DNA from: Proteles cristata cristata | Taxonomy: Eukaryota > Chordata > Mammalia > Carnivora > Hyaenidae | Length of the DNA stretch: 64,000 nucleotides | NCBI GenBank assembly: GCA_017311185.1 | Contig: JAESUZ010004812.1 | Span: 1 to 64,000, forward strand | Direction: 5' to 3' | Part shown: positions 1 through 11,495 of the stretch, piece after piece | Layout of the letters: each line of letters begins with the position of its first letter | Numbering within the stretch: position 1 is the first letter of the stretch | The notes under the pieces: generated by a model | What the model saw: the letters and a program-made list of their open reading frames with translations, nothing else | Databases searched by the model: none | What the model was told of the DNA's origin: nothing | Made by a program: the position numbers and the translations under genes

Positions 1-37
1 AAGAAAGAAAAAGAAAGGAAGAAAAAAAGAAGAGACA
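1..37. repeat. A/G-rich low-complexity tract
   Basis: Purine-only run of AAGAAAG-like units at the left window edge, directly before a SINE head. It may be the tail of another retroelement whose body lies outside the window, or part of the old L1 that follows. Confidence 0.6.
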
Positions 38-227
38 GGCACTGGGTGCCTCAGTTGGTTAGTGTCTTACTCTTAATTTTGGCTCAGGTCATGATTTCAG
101 TTTCACCAGTTCAAGCCCCACTTTGGGCTTATTCTCATTGTGCTGACCACACAGAGACTGCTTGGGATTCTCCATCTCCTTCTCTTTCGGTCCCTCTTCT
201 GCTCACATTCTCTGTCTCTTAAAAGAA

Positions 228-292
<65 letters not shown>
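38..292 (+). mobile_element. CAN-SINE (tRNA-derived), diverged, with (GA)n tail
   Basis: The head GGTGCCTCAGTTGGTTAG, the B-box-like region AGTTCAAGCCCC and the TGCTGACC segment follow the order of the carnivore SINE. The usual CT-rich 3' part has become a (GA)n/(GACA)n microsatellite at about 224-292. It is clearly older than the CpG-rich copies elsewhere. It probably sits inside the old L1, because L1 ORF1-like sequence starts immediately after it. Confidence 0.85.
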
Positions 293-296
<4 letters not shown>

Positions 297-1158
297 ATAT
301 CCAAGAATTTTGGACAACTACAAAGGTTGCATAATGGAAATATCATAAGTAGAAGAGAGAAAGGAATTGAAGAAATAGTTGAAACAATAAAATTAATGTC
401 AGATACCAAATTTCATAACCAGCAAGCTCTTAGAATACCAAACAAGGTAAATACCTAACAAACTACATGTAAACATATTTTCATCTGCAGAAAATCAAAC
501 ATAAAGATCCTGAAAGAAACTGGAATGGTGGGGGGATATTTACCTACAAAGAAGCAAAAATAAGAATTATGTATGATTTCTCTTCAGAATCATCAAGCAA
601 GAAGAGTGCAGTAAAATATGTAAACTGTTGAGGGAATGGAAGGAACAAACTAAAATTATGTACCTTGCAAAATTGTTGGTTAAAAATGAGGGAGAAATGG
701 GGTGCCCGGGTGGCTTAGTCAGTTAAGCGGCCGACTTCAACTCAGGTCATGATCTCACAGTTCCGTGGGTTCGAGCCCCATGACGGGCTCTGTGCTGACA
801 GCTAGCTCAGAGCCTGGAGCCTGTTTCAGATTCTGTGACTCCCTCTGTCTCTGACCCTCCCCTCCTCACACACACACTCTCTCCTTTAACAATAAGTAAA
901 ACATAAAAAAAAAAATTAGGGAGAAATAAGACTTTCCTAGAGAAAAAAATAAATTGAAGGAATTTACTGCCAGTAACTTGCCTTGCAAGAAATATTAAAA
1001 GAAATTCTCTAGAGAGAAGGAAAATAACATACTTCATACACATGGATAAATAAAAGGAAGGAAAAAAGAGGATCAAAGGTGGAATAAAGGTAAAGGAAAA
1101 CTTTTATTTTTCTTAATTGACCTAAAAGATAAAGCTTTGTTCAAAATAATAATAGCTA
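293..1158 (+). mobile_element. Old L1 (L1M-type), ORF1 3' part, 5' half of a split element
   Basis: The sequence follows the L1 ORF1 C-terminal region and its 3' junction: 'aagaattttggacaactac' near 303, the CTGCAGAAAATCAAA segment near 486, 'ttgccttgcaagaaatatta' near 977 and the 'gagagaaggaaaat' segment near 1011. It has many indels and no open frame. It is interrupted by the SINE at 699-917 and ends at the 14-bp duplication AATAATAATAGCTA (1145-1158), where a younger L1 inserted. It resumes after 7410 with inter-ORF sequence, so the two halves are one element. The family label L1M is inferred from divergence. Confidence 0.8.
699..917 (+). mobile_element. CAN-SINE inserted in the old L1
   Basis: Complete SINE from GGGGTGCCCGGGTGGCTTAG to the A-rich tail. 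Target-site duplication AGGGAGAAAT at 689-698 and 918-927. It splits the old L1 ORF1 relic. Confidence 0.95.
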
Positions 1159-2407
1159 TAGAGAGGGCAAGATGACGGAGAAGTAAGGAGCTCCGTACTT
1201 GCACTCGCGCCCATACATTACACAGAAAAGATCTGAAGCCATTGGAAACCTTACAAAACCTGAGAGACTGGGAGAAAATGGACGCAGAATCCATTGAGAG
1301 AGCTTCTAATGTGAGTGCGAACCGGGGAAGATAAAATCGGGCCAGGATCGGAGACTCCAGGGTGGGAGGCGATCCCCATCTACCCTCTACGGGGAGTGAG
1401 AGGGGAAAAGGAGAGAGTCCGAAACAGAAAAACCTCCGCTCGAGGGAGAAAAACCTCCACTCAGTGCATAGAAAGACCATACTTGCCAAATACCTGCACA
1501 CCAGGTCCCCTCGCGCCAACTGGTCCTGGGGGGTGCTGAGCACACAAACTGCTTCTTTGTGCTGGCTCCTGGAGGCTGGACTTCAGAGTGGCGTGGCGCC
1601 TGCCACCACTGTAGCTCCCGGGCGGCTGGGGCCCCTGAAAGAGCTGCGCGAACACTGGGCGTCCACGCTCCTGGCTGGGTGGAACTGCAGAGGGAAGGCA
1701 AAGAGCTAAAAACTGGGAAATTTGCCTGTGAGTTCGTGTTTCGGGTGACGAGCCATAGAGGGACCTTGTTTTCCTCACTCCAGCGGGCTCAGTCTCAGAG
1801 CACCCGGAAGGCAAGCCTCCACCTGTGCACGCCAGCCAGACCCAGAGAAGGAAGCAGCGATTCTGACTCCACCCCCAGAGCTCTGCAGGGGGCCTGGAAT
1901 TGCCCAGGGGGGTTGCCTGCGAAGGTGTGTCTAAGGCAATTTCAGCGGGGCACATGGACTGGGATTTGGAGATTGGAATTGGCCTGGGTTGAAGAGTGCA
2001 ACCAACTTTGGCTGCACCCCCGGTACGGGGAGTTTACACGCCCAAAAAAGCAAGGTGCAGCACTTGGTTCAAGAGGGACTGGGGCACCGCCACTCTCCTC
2101 CCCACAACCGCCAAGGCGGAACTCCTGCCTGAGGCACTGGATCACGCCACGCCCATCCCTGCTTGAGAGGGCTACCTCAAGAAACAAGCTAGAGTACACA
2201 AGGTGGAGAGTCCCAAATATCACTATGAATAGGAAAATAAAATAACTAAGGTCCCAACAAGAGAGACCGAGGGATACCATTCAAAAAACACTCTCTGAAA
2301 GGATAGGCCCTGGAAAGTCAAAGAGTCTTCTTGGATATAGCAGCGCTCATAGAAACAGAGAGCATAACAGGTCTTTAAAACGAACAAGAGCCGGAAAGCT
2401 AACTAAA
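1159..2407 (+). promoter_or_regulatory. L1 5'UTR with internal promoter relic
   Basis: This GC- and CpG-richer block, distinct from the AT-rich surroundings, spans the L1 start to the ORF1 ATG. In L1s this region holds an internal Pol II promoter. Near the 5' edge, 1169-1180 reads AAGATGACGGAG, close to the YY1 core AAGATGGCGG used by L1s to set the transcription start, but with A where the core has G. Open frames inside it (for example 1559-2245 +, 1461-1955 -) have no recognisable protein content and are treated as chance frames in GC-rich DNA. Confidence 0.85.
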
Positions 2408-3299
2408 ATGACGAAACGAAAGAGCTCTCCTCCAAAGAAACCCCAAGAAGAAATGATAGCTAATGAACTGCTCAAAACAGATATCAGCAGCATAAGTGAA
2501 CAAGATTTTAGAATAATAATGGTAAAATTAATAGCTGGGCTTGAAAAAAACATAGGGGACACCAAAGAAACTATGGCTACAGACAGAATGGAAAATAAAA
2601 ATAGGCATGAAGAATTAAAAATGCGATAAATGAGATACATAATAAATTAGAGGCCTCCAATGCATGGATTGAAGAGGCAGAAAGGAGAATAAGTGATTTA
2701 GAAGACACCATTATAGAAAAACAAGAAGCTGACAAAAAAAGAGACAAACTGATCCAGGAACAGGAAAGAAGAATTCAGAGCTCAGCGATACGGTCAAACG
2801 CAACAATATCCGTATCATAGGAATCCCAGAAGAGGAAGAGAGAGGGAAAGGTGCTGAAGGAGTCCTGGAACAAATTATAGCAGAGAACTTCCCCGACCTG
2901 GGGAAGGAAGTCAATGTGGAAATACAAGAGGCTCAGAGGACTCCCCTCAGATGTAACTTGAATCGATCTTTTCCATGACATATCCTCATAAAAATGGCAA
3001 AATACAAGAACAAAGAGAGAATTTTGAAAGCAGCTAGGGAGAAAAGGGCCCTACCATACAAAGGGAAACCTATGAGAGTGGTGACAGACCTATCTACTGA
3101 AACTTGGCAGGCCAGAAAGGAATGGCAGGAGATCTTCAATGTGATGAACAGTAAAAATATGCAGCCAAGAATCCTCTATCCAGCAAGCCTGTCATTCAAA
3201 ATAGAAGGAGAGATAAAAACCTTTCCAAACAAACAGAAATTGAAAGAATTTGTCACCACGAAGCCAGCCCTACAAGAAATCCTGAGGGGGATGCTCTGA
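2408..3299 (+). pseudogene. L1 ORF1 (ORF1p RNA-binding chaperone), broken
   Basis: ORF1p is a trimeric RNA-binding protein that coats L1 RNA. The start is ATG at 2408 (MTKRKSSPPKKP). The basic N-terminus is followed by a Glu/Lys-rich coiled-coil-like stretch, an RRM-like part (RIIGIPEEEERGKG) around 2812-2850 and the C-terminal domain (KEWQEIFNVM, ILYPASLSF) near 3118-3195. The reading frame shifts near 2620 (first stop TAA 2627-2629) and near 2780 (stop TAG 2818-2820 in the old frame), and an in-frame TGA at 2976-2978 sits in the third segment. That TGA is what CpG decay of a CGA codon would give. The open 101-codon piece at 2994-3299 is only the C-terminal domain. Confidence 0.95.
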
Positions 3300-3345
3300 A
3301 GGAAAGGTTGCAAGGAACAAAGATTCCAGAGACACCACCACAAAC

Positions 3346-6300
3346 ATGAACCCTACAAAAGATACAAAGACTCTAAACCCACATATTTCAATAATAACAC
3401 TGAATGTAAATGGGTTGAATGCTCCAATCAAAAGACATAGGGTACCAGAATGGATAAAAAAACAAAATCCATCTATATGCTATCTACAAGGAACTCATTT
3501 TAGACGGGAAGATACCTTCAGATTAAAAGTAAGGGGATGGAGAAATATATATCATGCTACAGGAAATCAAAAGAAAGCCGGAGTAGCGATACTTATATCA
3601 GACAAACTGGACTTTAAATTAAAGACAATCACAAGAGATGAAGAAGGGCACTACATAATAATTACAGGGTCCATCCATCAGGAAGAACTAACAATCGTAA
3701 ATGTCTACGCACCGAATATGGGAGCACCTACATATCTAAAACAATTAATCACAAACAGAAACGAGCTTATAGATAAGAATGTGCTAATAGCAGGGGACTT
3801 TAATACCCCGCTGACAGCAATGGATAGGTCAACCAGACAGAAAATCACTTAAGAAATAATGGACGTGAAAGACACATTGATCCAGATGGATCTGAGGAAT
3901 ATACTTAGAACTATACATCCTGAGGCCAGGGAATTTACTTTCTTCTCAAGTGCACATGGCACATTCTCCAAGATAGATCACATACTGGGACATAAAGCAG
4001 CCCTCAATAAATATAAAAGGATAGAGATAATACCATGCACACTGTCAGATCACAATGCTTTGAAACTTGAAACCAATTACAGGAAGAGGTCTGGAAAACT
4101 TCCAAAAACATGGAGGTTAAAGAACACCCTACTAAAGAATGAATGGACCAATCAGGCAATTAGGGATGATATGGAAAGAAATGAAAATGAAAACACAAAA
4201 ATTCAAAATCTATGGGATATGGTAAAGGCGGTCCTAAGAGGAAAGTACATTGCTCTCCAGGCCTATTTCAAGAGATTAGAAAAAGCGCATGTCCAAAATC
4301 TAACAGCTCACCTAAGGTAACTAGAGGCAGAGAAATAAGAATTCCCTAAACACAGTAGAAGAAGAGAAATAGTAAAAATTAGAGCAGAAATAAACAACAT
4401 AGAGACCAAAGAAACAATTGAACAGATCAATGAAACCAAGAGTTGGTTTTTTGAAAAAGTAAACAAAATTGACAAACCTCTAGCCAGACTTATCCAAAAG
4501 AAAAGAGAGAGCACCCAAATAGACAAAATTATGAATGAAAATGGACTTATTACAACCAACCCCTCAGAAATACAAGCAATTATCAGGGAATATTATGAAA
4601 AATTATATGCCAACAAATTGGACAACTTAGAAGAAATGGACAAATTTTTAAACACACATTGATTACCAAAATTCACACGGGAAGAAATAGAAAACCTGAC
4701 GAGACCCATAACGAGTGAAGAAATTGAATCAGTGATCAAAAATCTCCCAACAAATAAGAGCCCTGGACCTGATGGCTTTCCTGGGGAATTCTACCAGACA
4801 TTTAAAACAGAATTAATCCCAATTCTTCTCAAGCTATTCCAAAAAATAGAAAGCGAAGGAAAACTCCCGGTCTCATTTTATGAAGCCAGCATCACTCTGA
4901 TTCCCAAGCCAGACAGAGATCCAGCCAAAAAAGAGAACTACAGGCCAATATCCTTGATGAATACGGATGCAAAAATTCTCAACAAGATCCTTGCAAATCG
5001 AATCCAGCAGCATATAAAAAGAATCATCCACCAAGATCAAGTGGGATTCATTCCTGGGTTACAGGACTGGTTCAATTCGCAAATCAGTCAATGTGATACA
5101 TCACATCAATAAAAGAAAAGATAAAAACCATATGATCCTGTCAATAGATGCAGAAAAAGCATTTGACAAAATACAGCATCACTTCTTAATAAAGACTCTA
5201 GAGAAAGTTGGGATAGAAGGAACCTACTTAAACATCAACAAAGCCATCTATGAGAAGCCTTCAGCTAACATCATCCTCAACGGGGAAAAACTCAGAGCTT
5301 TTCCTCTGAGATCAGGAACACGACAGGGATGTCCACTCTCACCACTGTTGTTTAACATAGTGCTGGAAGTCCTAGCATCAGCCATCAGACAACAAAAGGA
5401 AATCAAAGGCATCAGAATTGGCAAAGAGGAAGTCAAACTTTCACTCTTCCCAGATGACATGATACTCTACATCGAAAACCCGACAGACTCCACCAGAAGC
5501 CTACTAGAACTGATCCAAGAATTCAGCCAAGTTTCAGGGTACAAAATCAACATACAGAAATCGGTTGCATTTTTATACACCAATAATGAAGCAACAGAAA
5601 GAGAAATCAAGAAACTGATCCCATTCACAATTGCACAAAAAACCATAAAATACCTCGGAATAAACCTAACCAAGGATACAAGAGATCTCTATGATGAAAA
5701 CCATAGAAAACTTAGGAAGGATATTGAAGAAGACACAAAGAAATGGAAAAACATTCCATGCTCATGGATAGGAAGAATAAATATAGTTAAGATGTCATTA
5801 CTACCTAAGGCACTCTACACTTTCAATGCAATTCCAATCAAAATTGCACCAGTATACTTCTCAAAACTAGAACAAACTATTCAAAAATTTGTATGGAACC
5901 ACAAAAGACCCCGAATAGCCAAAGTAATCCTGAAAAATAAAACCAAGACGGGAGGGATCACCATCCCAGACTTTAGCCTCTACTACAAAGCTGTCATCAT
6001 CAAGACAGTATGGTACTGGCACAAGAACAGACACATAGACCAATGGAACAGAATTGAGAACTCAAAAGTGGACCCAAAAGTATCCAGCCAACTGATCTTT
6101 GACAAACCAGGAAAGAATATCCGATGGAAAAAAGACAGCCTTTTTAACAGATGGTGTTGGGAGAACTGGACAGCAACATGCAGAAGAATGAAACTAGATT
6201 TTCTCACACCATGCACAAAAATAAACTCAAAATGGATAAAGGACCTGAATGTGAGACAGGAAACTATCAACACCCTAGAGGAGAAAGCAGGAAACAACCT

Positions 6301-7182
6301 CCTTAACCTCCATCGCAGCAATTTGTTACTTGTCACATCCCCAAAAGCAAGGGAATCAAGAGCAAAAATAAATAGTTGGGACCTCATCAAGATTAAAAGC
6401 TTCTGTACAGCAAAGGAAACAACCAACAAAACTAATAGGCAACTGATGGAATGGGAAAAGATAGTTGCAAATGACATATCAGATAAAGGGTTAATATCCA
6501 AAATCTATAAGGAACTCACCAAATTCCACACCCAAAAAACAAACAACCCAGTGAAGAAATGGGCAGAAGATATGAACAGACACTTCTCCAAAGAGGACAT
6601 CCAGATGGCCAACAGACACATGAAACGATGCTCAGCATCCCTCCTCATCAGGGAAATACAAATCAAAACCACACTGAGATACCACCTCACGCCAGTCAGA
6701 GTGGCTAAAATGAGCCAATCAGAGAACTCTAGATGCTGGCGAGGATGTGGAGAAACGGGCACCCTCCTACACTGTTGGTGGGAATGTAAACTGGTACAGC
6801 CCCTCTGGAAAACAGTGTGGAGGTTCCTCAGGAAACTAACAATAGAACTCCCCTATGACCCAGCAATAGCACTGCTAGGAATTTACCCAAGGGATACAGA
6901 AATGCTGATGCATAGGAGCACATGACCCCAATGTTCATAGCAGCACTCTCCACAATAGCTAAAACATGGAAAGAGCCTAAGTGTCCATCAACAGATGAAT
7001 GGATCAAGAAGATGTGGTTGATCTATACCATGGAATACTACATGGCAATGAGAAACAATGAAATCTGGCCATGCGTAGCAACATGGATGGACCTTTAGGG
7101 TGTTATGCTGAGCGAAATAAGTCAGGCAGAGAAGGACAAATATCATATGTGTGCACGTATAGGAGGATTAGGAGGAACTTAA
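3346..7182 (+). pseudogene. L1 ORF2 (endonuclease / reverse transcriptase), broken
   Basis: ORF2p nicks the target DNA and copies L1 RNA there. The span gives about 1,278 codons, the usual ORF2p length. An N-terminal APE-like endonuclease shows TLNVNGLNAP, AGDFNT (Asp at codon 151) and SDHN (His at codon 236). The catalytic Glu position (codon 49, human E43) is Gly in YLQGTH. The RT domain shows [14 protein letters not shown] near 4755 and [10 protein letters not shown] near 5143, but the active-site box FADD reads FPDD at 5447-5458. The C-terminal Cys-rich segment [18 protein letters not shown] is at about 6733-6786. In-frame stops: 3850, 4318, 4336, 4660 and 7096. Frameshifts: near 5072 and at about 6922. 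The longest open piece is 5093-6925 (610 codons). Confidence 0.97.
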
Positions 7183-7396
7183 CAGAGGACCAAGGGGGAG
7201 AAGAAGGGCAGAAATGGTGGGGGAAAGGGAGAGAGGCAAATCATGAGAGACTCTTGAATGCTGACAAATACTGAGGACTGATGGATGTGGGTGGGAGGAG
7301 GGGATGGGCATGGAGGAGGACACTTATGGGGATCAGCACTGAGTGTTATGTGGAAACTAATTTAACAAACTATTTGTAAAAAAAAAAATAAAATAT
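7183..7396 (+). other. L1 3'UTR with G-quadruplex motif and poly(A)
   Basis: Short G-rich 3'UTR. The motif GGGTGGGAGGAGGGGATGGG at 7289-7308 fits the four-G-run pattern typical of L1 3'UTRs. An A-run from about 7378, containing AATAAA at 7387-7392, precedes the 3' target duplication (7397-7410). Confidence 0.85.
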
Positions 7397-8431
7397 AATA
7401 ATAATAGCTACAGTGTATCCATTATGTTGCTCATGTATAGTCATATAACTGTGTATACATATCATGTATTATACACACATCTATATATGTCCATGTATAT
7501 TTTTATATAAAGTGAAATAAATGACAGTAATGATCGAAGGTGGAGAAGGAAGGAATTTGGATTATTTTGTTATTATAAGGTCTTTGCACTATCCACCAAA
7601 TGGTATAGTGTTTTTTGAAAATAGAGATGGATTAGCATTAAATGTATATTGTAAAAGCAAAAGAAGCAAAAAAGTATAACTGGAATACCAAAAAATGAAT
7701 GAAAATGGAATCATGTGAAATTCTCAGTTAAAACCAGAAATGACAGAAAACGAGTGGAAGACATAGATTAGAAACAAAGAATAAGGGTAACAAGTAGACA
7801 ACAATAATAAACATGATAGATATTAATCCAACTACATAAATAATTTTTGAATGTCAATGGTGTAAAGGCAACAAGTAAAAAATTTACAGAGTGGATCAGA
7901 AAATAAGGCCCAACTATTTGCTGTCTACAAGACACTCACATTAAATAAAAAGAAACATGCAGATTGAAAGTAAGGGAGTGGTGAAATATATACAATAATA
8001 CCATGCTAAAACTAATCAAAAGAAAGCAAGCATAGCTACATTAATTTCAGACAAAGCAGAATTCAAAGTAAGAAAATTTTCAGAGATAAAGAAGAGCATT
8101 GCATGATGACAAAAGGATCAATTCTCCCACAGGATCCAACAATTCTTAATGTGTATGTGCTTAACAGAGAACTTGGAAACAAAAACTTATTAGACTGAAA
8201 GAGAGATAGCAAATCCATTATCATAGTTGGACCCCTCAATACTTATCTGTCAGAAATGGACAGATACAGCAGACATAAAAGCAGGAAGAACAGAGCTGAA
8301 CTCAACACCATCAGACAGCTGCATACAGTCAACATCTACAAGGTATTTCAACCAGCAACAGAATACTCATTCTTCTCAAGTTCACTGAAATAGTCATCAA
8401 ACAAGAGCACAGTGTGGGACATGAACATATC

Positions 8432-8884
8432 TTTAAAAAATTGTTTTTAATGTTTTCTTACTTTCTTTTTTTTTTTAGTTTTTATTTATTTCTAGGATAG
8501 AGAGAGACAGCGTGAGCAGGGGTGGGTCAGAGAGAGAGAGAGACACAGACTCCGAAATAGGCTCCAGGCTCTGAGCTGGCAGTCAGCACAGAGCCCGACG
8601 CGGGGCTTGAACCCACGAACTGCGAGATCATGACCTAAGCGAAAGTCGGACGCTTAACCAACTAAGCCACCCAGGCGCCCCTGTTTTATTTATTTCTGAG
8701 AGGAAAGAGACAACGTGAACAGGGGAGGGTCAGAGAGAGAGGAAGGTACAGAACCTGAAACAGACTCCAGGCTCTGAGCTAGCTGTCAGCACAGAGCCTG
8801 ATACAGAGCTTGAACCCAGAAACCATGAGATCATTACCTGAGCCAAAGTCAGACGCTTAACCGACTGAGCCACCCAGGCGCCCC
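8432..8884 (-). mobile_element. CAN-SINE (outer), split by a younger SINE
   Basis: The SINE body at 8682-8884 ends GCCACCCAGGCGCCCC. Its tail TTAAAAAATTGTTTTTAATG lies at about 8432-8451, on the far side of the younger SINE at 8457-8681. It is diverged at CpG positions compared with the inner copy. Confidence 0.85.
8457..8681 (-). mobile_element. CAN-SINE (inner) inserted into the tail of another SINE
   Basis: Complete antisense copy from poly(T) to CCCAGGCGCCCC. TGTTTT occurs at 8451-8456 and 8682-8687, a short target duplication inside the A-rich tail of the outer SINE. It carries the GAAATAGGCTCC variant shared with the copies at 11280 and 22391. Confidence 0.92.
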
Positions 8885-10251
8885 TTAAGAAATTAAAAAA
8901 AAAAAAAAAAAAAAGAAATATACGGTGTCTATCTCAGACTACCTGACAATTAAACTAAATATCAATAACAGAACATTAACCAGAAAATCACCAAATATGT
9001 GGAGATTAAACAATGCATTTCTAAATAACACATGGCTCAAATAAATTTTAAGAAAAATTATAAAAAATATTTTGAACTAAATGAAACTGGAAACACAATT
9101 TACCAAAACTTATTGTATGAAGCAAAAACAGTACTTAGAGGGAAATTGATAAAATTGAAGGGATATAATAGAAAAGAATATATAAAATCAATCATCTTAG
9201 CTTTCATTTTAGAAAACTAAAAATAGTAGAATACATTAAATCTGATGTAAACAGGAAAAAAAATTAATAAGGATGAGAAAAGTGATTGACGAAAATGTAA
9301 ACAGGAAGTCTATATGGAAAATAAAGCCAAAAGCTGACTCTTCAAAAAGATCAATAAAATCAGTAAACCTTTGGCCAGATTGAAAAAAAAAAACCAAGGA
9401 CAAAAATTACTAATATCAGAAATCAAATAGGGAGATCACTACCATCCACTGTAAACTGAAAGGTTAAAAGAGTACTATGAACAACTCTATGCCACAATAT
9501 ATGATAATCTACATGAAATGAACCAGTTCCTTGAAAGACATAATTTTCCAAATGTACACAAGAAGAAGCACACAATCTGAATAGGCCTATATTTATTAAA
9601 TAAATTGAATAAATAATTAATAACATTCAAAAACAGAAAGCGCCAAGCAAAGACTGAATTATTGGTAAATTATATTAAACATTTATGGAATAAATTATTA
9701 CCAATTCTCCATACTCTGTTTAGAAGAAGAAGCAGAGGGAATACTTCTTAACTCATTGTATGAGGCAAGCATCACCCTAACACCAAAGCCAGATAAGAGC
9801 ATAACAAGAAAAACAACAAATAAAAAAACATAGATCAATCATAGATCAGTATCTCTCATGAACACAGATGCAAAAATCTTCGAGAGAATATCAAATCTAA
9901 TTCTATATACCAAAAGAAGTGTATACCATGACCAAGTGGGCTCTATTCCAGGTATGCAAGTCTTATTCAGCATTTAAAAATTAATGTGATCAAGCTAAAG
10001 AAGAAAAAAAAACCCATCATTATCATATCAATAGATGCAGAAAAAGCATTTGAAAATATCCAACACCTATTTATAACAAAAACTCTCAGTAAACTAAAAA
10101 TAGAAGAGAAGGTCTTTAACTTGATAAAAAAAAAATATCTACAAAAAACCCTGTAGGTAACATCATACTTAATGATGAGAAACTAAAAGCTCTCCCGCTA
10201 AGACAAGAACAAGGCAAGGATGTCTCTTTTCATGACTGGTTCTACATCATA

Positions 10252-10499
10252 TTTATGTTTTTTTTTTTAATTTTTTAATGCCTTTTTAATTATTTCTGAG
10301 AGAGAGAGAGAGCGAGAGAGAGACTGCTTGAGCAGGGGAGGGTCAAGGAGAAAGGGAGATACAGAATCGGAAACAACCTCCAGGCTCTGAGCTGGCTGTC
10401 AGCACAGATCCCGACACGGAGCCTGAGCCCAGGAATTGTGAGATCATGACCTGAGCTGAAGCTGGACGCTTTTAACCAACTGAGCCACCCAGGCGCCCC
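10252..10499 (-). mobile_element. CAN-SINE in the old L1 ORF2
   Basis: Antisense copy, poly(T) at about 10258 to GCCACCCAGGCGCCCC. Near-identical flanks TCTACATCATA (10241-10251) and TCAACATCATA (10500-10510) are the target duplication with one mismatch. A (GA)n run lies at 10300-10322. Confidence 0.95.
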
Positions 10500-10539
10500 T
10501 CAACATCATACTTTAAATCTTTGCTAATGCAATGAGACA

Positions 10540-10600
10540 AAAAAAAAAATAAAAAAGAAGAAGAAAGAAAAGAAAAGAAGAGAAAAGAGAAAAGAAGTGA
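10540..10600. repeat. A/G-rich microsatellite
   Basis: Purine-rich run of AAGAAAAG-type units within the old L1 relic, immediately before the RT active-site region. Confidence 0.8.
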
Positions 10601-10685
10601 AAATCTTATAGTTTGGGAAGGAAGAAACACTGTCTTTGTTTGCAGATGGCATAATCATCTGTGTAGGAAATCTTAAAACAAAACA

Positions 10686-10950
10686 GGGGCACCTAGATGG
10701 TTCAGTCAGTTGAGCATCCGAACTTCAGCTCAGATCATAATCTCACAGCTCATGAGTTCGAGCCTCACTTCAGGCTCTGTGCTGACAGCTCACATCCTGC
10801 GGCTTGCTTCAGATTCTGTGTCTTCCTGTTTCTGCCCCACCCCTCTGCTTGTGCTCTCTTTCTCTCTTTCAAAAAATTAGTGTTTGAAAAAATTGAGTTA
10901 ACTAACTAATTAATTGATTAATTAATTAAAAATAAAAACAAAAACAAACA
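10686..10950 (+). mobile_element. CAN-SINE with (TAAT)n tail
   Basis: Head GGGGCACCTAGATGGTTCAG, B-box region GAGTTCGAGCC, CT-rich part, then a tail evolved into TTAATTAATTGATT units and AAAAC units. The A-rich flanks (TTAAAACAAAACA before, AAACAAAAACAAACA after) suggest a target duplication, but its exact length is unclear. Confidence 0.9.
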
Positions 10951-11279
10951 AGGAGTTCCAGGCAAAGGAACTCCTGGAATTAATAAGGGCTTAGAGCAAG
11001 CTTGTAGAATAAAAAGTTAATATAAAAAAGTCAGTCACAGTCCTTTATATCAGCATTGAATAAATAAAATTTGAAGTTAAAAACACAGTATCATTTACAT
11101 TAGCACTTCCCAAAATGAATACTTTAGTTTAAATCTAACAAAATATGTATAAAACCTATATGAGAAGGACTATAAAACTTGGTTAAAAGAAAAACAAATC
11201 TAAAAAGCTATATAGGTACAATGCAATCTCAGTAAAAATTCCATCAAGATATTTTGTAGATATCAACAAACTGATTTTT

Positions 11280-11495
11280 TTAAAAATATTTTTATTTATT
11301 TCTAGGAGAGAGAGAGAGAGACAGCACGAGCAGGGGAGGGTCAGAGAGAGAGGGAGACACAGACTCTGAAATAGGCTCCAGGCTCTGAGCTGGCAGTCAG
11401 CACAGAGCCTGACGCGGGGCTCGAACCCACGAACGGCGAGATCATGACCTAAGCGAAAGTCGGACGCTTAACCGACTAAGCCACCCAGGCGCCCC
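11280..11495 (-). mobile_element. CAN-SINE, young, perfect 15-bp target duplication
   Basis: Antisense copy with a well-preserved CpG-rich head (CCACCCAGGCGCCCC at its right end). Target duplication AACAAACTGATTTTT at 11265-11279 and 11496-11510, exact over 15 bp. It splits old L1 ORF2 sequence. Confidence 0.97.

Larger units (their letters stand above)
1159..7396 (+). mobile_element. Full-length carnivore L1 (LINE-1), defective
   Basis: This is a complete L1 of about 6.2 kb: GC-rich 5'UTR (1159-2407), ORF1 (2408-3299), a short inter-ORF spacer, ORF2 (3346-7182), a G-rich 3'UTR and a poly(A). It is flanked by the perfect 14-bp duplication AATAATAATAGCTA at 1145-1158 and 7397-7410, the sign of target-primed reverse transcription. 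It landed inside an older L1 of the same orientation. Both ORFs are disrupted: ORF1 by two frameshifts and one nonsense codon, ORF2 by five in-frame stops and two frameshifts. It cannot move autonomously as it stands. The intact duplication, complete 5' end and readable protein show it is far younger than its host L1. Confidence 0.97.

Noticed and set aside
140..458. Glu/Arg repeat proteins over GAGA tracts
   Set aside because: Translations of a (GA)n microsatellite in a SINE tail.
1461..2245. Long open frames in GC-rich DNA (164 codons -, 228 codons +)
   Set aside because: They lie wholly in the L1 5'UTR, overlap each other on opposite strands and show no protein family features; GC-rich DNA has few stop codons by chance.
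5983..6501. 172-codon minus-strand frame
   Set aside because: Antisense shadow of L1 ORF2.
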